Of a stretch of 64,000 bases of DNA, positions 60,398 to 64,000 are shown piece after piece. Positions within the stretch are counted from its first letter, which is position 1. The number at the start of each line of letters is the position of its first letter. A model generated the notes under the pieces. It saw only the letters and a list, made by a program, of their open reading frames with translations, did no database searches and was not told the origin of the DNA. The stretch comes from Ehretia macrophylla (taxonomy: Eukaryota > Streptophyta > Magnoliopsida > Boraginales > Ehretiaceae), in the NCBI GenBank assembly GCA_037974665.1, contig CM075783.1, positions 41,739,712-41,803,711 of the forward strand. The letters run 5' to 3'. The translations under genes were made by a program, and so were the position numbers.

Positions 60398-61634
60398 TAT
60401 CGTGTAGATTATGAGTTATTGTTTAATTACTTTAATTGTATTGTTATGTGCTCGTTTATATGTCAACTATGAAGTATTATGTTATCTAGGTTACAAATGC
60501 TTGTTAATGGAAATTCATGTGCGAGGATAACCTACTTTGTTGTCCTTAAATGTGTTTATTGATTATATTGTCATTGTCATCATACTTGCATTGCATTGTG
60601 GTTACGCAACCTCATTGTTCAGGGTAGGTGCGACGAGCCTCTCTGGGCGGCATTGGGCTTGCCAGGGTTAGTGCTCTAGCTCCGTACCCTATTCCCTTAC
60701 TCGCCTGGTATAAAGTATGCCAGGGGGTATTGGGTCATAGGATCGGGTACATCCGGATACCCATTGGAGTGATTGGGGGTTTATGTCGGCACGTTGAACG
60801 TGGTTCGTGATCGGAGATAAGAGAATTTTGGAGTGTTGAGGTTAAGTGTATCGTTTCCTTTGATATGTGTGGTTATTTGCTATTTCAATTGTACTTTACT
60901 TGCTTTTATTGCTTAATTGCTATAATTGTCGCATTGTACGCCCCGGGTAGACTTTATCCCTCCTTGAGCAATAGTGGTTGCTCATATCTCGCTAACATGT
61001 TTCAGAAGGTGCTGAGGTTGAACCCCAGCTTGATTTAGTTGAGGGTGAGGAGCAAGTGGTACAGGCAGAACAGTTACCATAGTTGCTGTGTTCTTTGTTC
61101 TTGAGGTGGATGTGTTTCTGCTGTTATGTGGAGAATCTACTAGTTGTTTATGTTATATTTTGGAGCCTTGAGCTCATGTATATATTGTTTAGTTGTAAGT
61201 TTGAATTTAATGTATGATAAGTATCCATGGCATGTAATAACTAGCATTCTTACATTTAGTTTGATGCATGCTTGTGTGTTGGTTGTGGGGGTTAAAATGG
61301 TTTTCATTAAATTCTAAGTATGTTTAAATGTTATCATGGAGTGGTATGATAAGCGGTTTCTGTAAAGAAGTTATACTTGGAATACATGCTTGTATGTATT
61401 TATATTGTCTTGTGTTGTTTAAGGCTCGGATGGCCTTGAAGTTGGGATTTCAATTAGAAATGTTGTTCTTTTTACTTCGTGGTTTTATTTGAATGCTTAC
61501 AGGTTTTCGGAGTGTCCACGGTACAGGGGAGACTCTGTCCGTTTCCCCTAAAATTTTATGACTTGGGTTTTGGATCGGATTGTGTTTAGTGGATATATAG
61601 AGCTCCTATTTTCGTGAGGGGACGGCCCGTTACA
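60398..61634 (+). repeat. Element B copy B, 3' LTR, right part
   Basis: Resumes after element C and ends CCCGTTACA, followed by GAAGA (61635-61639). It matches 10711-11952 of copy A at roughly 96% by eye. Confidence 0.9.
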
Positions 61635-61639
61635 GAAGA

Positions 61640-62102
61640 TGTGAGGGTTTAGGGCATCTATTAGAGAAGCCTAATTGTCATTTTTGTGCATGTATGTTCA
61701 CCTACAAGTGTATGATTTTTGACCCCAAGGGTCAACCTAGTGGTAGTGGTCAAACAACTTTGCCAAGAAGTCCTGGGTTCGAGTATGACAACTACCATTG
61801 GGGTTTCTAACATGACTTACGGGGTATATGCCTTGGTTCATACCGCTGTATCCCGAAATTTTAGTTATTATTCAATTATAGATATATACTTATGGATGTA
61901 ATATATGTACATATAGATCTTTTTTTTCACACAGTGACTACTTCAGGAATTAAATCAAATAGGCCTATTTAACTCAATGGTAGAGTAACGCTTGGTAAGG
62001 CATAAGTTATCAGTTCAAATCCGATAACGGGCTTTGGTTATAGCCGTTAGGCAATGTGGGGATGCTGGCGTGTCCCAGCTGATGCCAGAGGGTGGTGGAT
62101 AA
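61640..62102 (+). mobile_element. Copy B of the flank and composite retroposon, cut by element E
   Basis: 61635-62102 matches 11953-12420 with about five differences in 468 bp. The left target duplication AAGTGTATGATT is at 61706-61717 and the SINE-like A and B boxes are at 61730-61786. The insert is broken off at 62102 by LTR E, so the second tandem unit, tail and right repeat must lie past E, outside the window. Confidence 0.8.
61963..62033 (+). tRNA. tRNA-Thr(GGU)-like relic, copy B of module 1
   Basis: 71 nt, differing from 12281-12351 at two positions, with the same shortened anticodon loop. The shared defect shows it was duplicated as a relic and not as a live tRNA gene. Confidence 0.5.
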
Positions 62103-64000
62103 TGTAACGCCCTGATCCCTCATGAGGTCGGGACTCCTATTTATCATGCTATTTTCACCCAATTCCAAACCCCAGGCATAAAATTTAGGAGAAAACTGAC
62201 GGAGTCTCCCCTGTTTTTAGGACTAAACTGGTACCTGCAAAAGACACCTATGATGCTAGATCCACAAACAGCAACTCTTACAACCAATCCTCCAAGATTT
62301 TTATGGGCCACCCGCGATCACAAGGCCATCCGAGCCTTGGAACAACAATTACATATAACACACAAGCAAGCAAAGCATTTCTAATTTTAACTATAGGTAG
62401 TTAGATACAACAATAGCCAAGTTCTACTTCCAAGTTTGTTAATCACACAAGCATGCAAAAGAATAAGTTTACTATGGATTATTACATGTCATTCCACTTT
62501 ATATCCAGCATACAAGATTACAAATTATTACATTCACCAATTATACTCGAGACCCCAAGGTCACAAAAAGGCAATCAACAACAACTCCACGCAAGCTTCT
62601 CATTTTAGACAACCTTATCACACAAGAAGTCAGGGAAATTGCTTAACTAGCACTTCCTCCTCTTCTACTACCGCTACTAGCTGAAGGTCTACCTCAAGTT
62701 CTCCTGAAACATATTAAATGAGGAGTGAGCAACGAAGTTGCCCAGTGAGGGAGGTGATGCAACATGCCAACGTGCAATATGATATGCAAACACAAGAAAA
62801 CATATATAAGCCATGTAAATCAACAAGATAATAAGCCAAGCAATTAATCACTTTTAAAAAGGATACGGTTCCACTTCCAAGTCTTCATTCACGAGCCACG
62901 AACCACGAGCATCACGAACATGCCGGCAAACCCCAAACACCACAATTGGGATACTCCGGATGTATCCCGATCCTACGACCCTTTCTCCCGAGGTAGGTCC
63001 ATGCCCAGCAGGTGAACCACGCCTCTGGGGTAGTGGAGTATGCCTCAGCGAGAAAGGGAATAGGCACCATGGTAGTCGAGGGAGCACGGCAAGCCCGACG
63101 CCGCCCGTGTTTCTCGACGCTACCATGTCCGATAAAGGTTGCGCAACCCAATACAAGTCACAAGCAATCAATATAACACATAACACGTAAGAGGGACGAC
63201 AAAGTAGGCCGCCCTCACATATATGCACGATAAAAGTTTATATAAGCACGATTTTCGCTAATAGATGCCAAAAGAAGCAATCAACACAATTAATTCCAAT
63301 AATCTACTCAAATAACTTAAATACATCCTAAATATTCAACTCAAGGCATTACTAACACACAACAAGTTCCAAATGTAACTAAAAAGGCTAAAAAATACTT
63401 TTCCCCTTTCTTTAACCGAGCTTTCTTTCTCCTAAGCATGGTTCGAGATTCCAATCATACCCTAGTCTTTCTATATTCCTAATTAAGCTCAAAGGTACCT
63501 TTTAAAGTGACTAAAACTCATTTTTGAAGCAAAAGTTCGGGAAGGCCCCGAACGGGTTTAATCTATAGCCATACTAACCGAACCCCATTTTCGTGAAACG
63601 AAAGCACCAAAGGTGCTTCCTTAGCTCAAGGATACCCAAATCAATGCCCAAACTTGCCCGGATTGCTTAACGTATAAAACCCCCTTTTTAAAGTAAGCTA
63701 ATTATGCAATTAAGTTCAAATTTGAGTGATTCAACCTAACGTGGCTTTTCAACTAACTTCCCTAGGGTCTAGAGGACCTAATTGAGACATCAATTCAAGT
63801 CAATTAGCAAATTTTCTCAAAACCCTAGTTCTAGGCACTATTCATCATCTTTTTGATCAAATTCAACATTCAACCATTAAATTTGTTATCAAACCACAAA
63901 AGTTAGCTCTATAGACATTAAATAACTCATAGAAAGCATTCATAACAAGTTTTATAGCTAATATCAACAAATCAATAAAATTCAATATATGCACATAAAC
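62103..64000 (-). mobile_element. Element E: LTR related to F, running off the window
   Basis: Opens TGTAACGCCCTGATCCC and reads as the 3' end of an LTR on the minus strand. By eye it is about 75-80% similar to F at its start. It contains the palindrome GGTTGCGCAACC at 63137-63148, the ACAAAGTAGG block near 63198 and an acceptor-like TTTTGCAGGTAC (about 62231-62242, minus strand). No interior is reached, so whether it is a solo LTR or part of a complete element cannot be told. Confidence 0.8.

Larger units (their letters stand above)
27667..61634 (+). mobile_element. Element B, copy B: complete outer LTR element holding nested A, D and C
   Basis: Target duplications GAAGA flank it at 27662-27666 and 61635-61639, so this is one complete insertion of a coding-poor element, swollen to 34 kb by later insertions. 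The 5' LTR is 27667-29177 plus 46970-47810 (split by element A). The interior is 47811-48899. The 3' LTR is 48900-50410 plus 60398-61634 (split by element C, with its ATGGT copy at 60393-60397). Without inserts the LTRs are about 2.35 and 2.75 kb. They differ by roughly 5% by eye, giving an age near 2 My at the usual plant LTR rate, older than A, D and C as the nesting demands. Confidence 0.9.

Overview
The window is repeat-rich plant nuclear DNA, most likely from a eudicot. The evidence is AT-rich sequence dominated by long-LTR Gypsy elements of the Tekay/Del and Athila types, a SIRE/Maximus-type Copia relic, tRNA-derived retroposons, and one small gene of plant type encoding a secreted protein. 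I cannot fix the species. About four fifths of the window is LTR-retrotransposon sequence. I found no bacterial-type operon, CRISPR array, rRNA or defence system.

Layout. 1-11,952: a Gypsy-like element with almost no coding content (called B, copy A), carrying a nested Athila-like element (called A, 295-8,207). 12,036-12,721: a composite retroposon with three tRNA-like modules, a poly(A) tail and a 12-bp target-site duplication. 12,734-16,262: the only stretch that reads like ordinary host DNA, with a single-exon gene for a secreted protein (13,892-14,398), its TATA box and poly(A) signal, and two 196-bp tandem repeats. 16,263-24,784: a decayed minus-strand Copia element, split by a 3.4-kb solo LTR (F, 17,825-21,227). 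24,785-26,713: a partial LTR of family D. 26,714-27,661: a second set of the 196-bp repeats plus unassigned DNA. 27,667-61,634: a second copy of element B (copy B), holding element A again at the same site, plus two younger full-length Tekay-like elements, D (35,826-45,705, plus strand, inside A) and C (50,411-60,392, minus strand, inside the 3' LTR of B). 61,640-62,102: the same right flank and composite retroposon as in copy A, cut at 62,103 by another related LTR (E), which runs off the window.

The main result is the nesting and duplication history. Element B (target duplication GAAGA) inserted first, then element A landed in its 5' LTR (GTTCG). The block, including its right flank, was then duplicated. 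Copy B alone later received D (TGCAC), C (ATGGT) and E, while copy A stayed free of them. Within the window the duplicated DNA differs by about 1% in the flank and about 3% inside the elements, by eye.

Five LTR families (B, C, D, E, F) share sequence blocks although their full sequences differ: a GGTTGCGCAACC palindrome in four, a CCTACTTTGT block in four, and a promoter/leader layout with splice-like signals. The Copia relic is peppered with a different palindrome, GTTGCAAC. Apart from the host gene, no coding region looks able to act for the plant, and no metabolic or defence pathway is encoded here.
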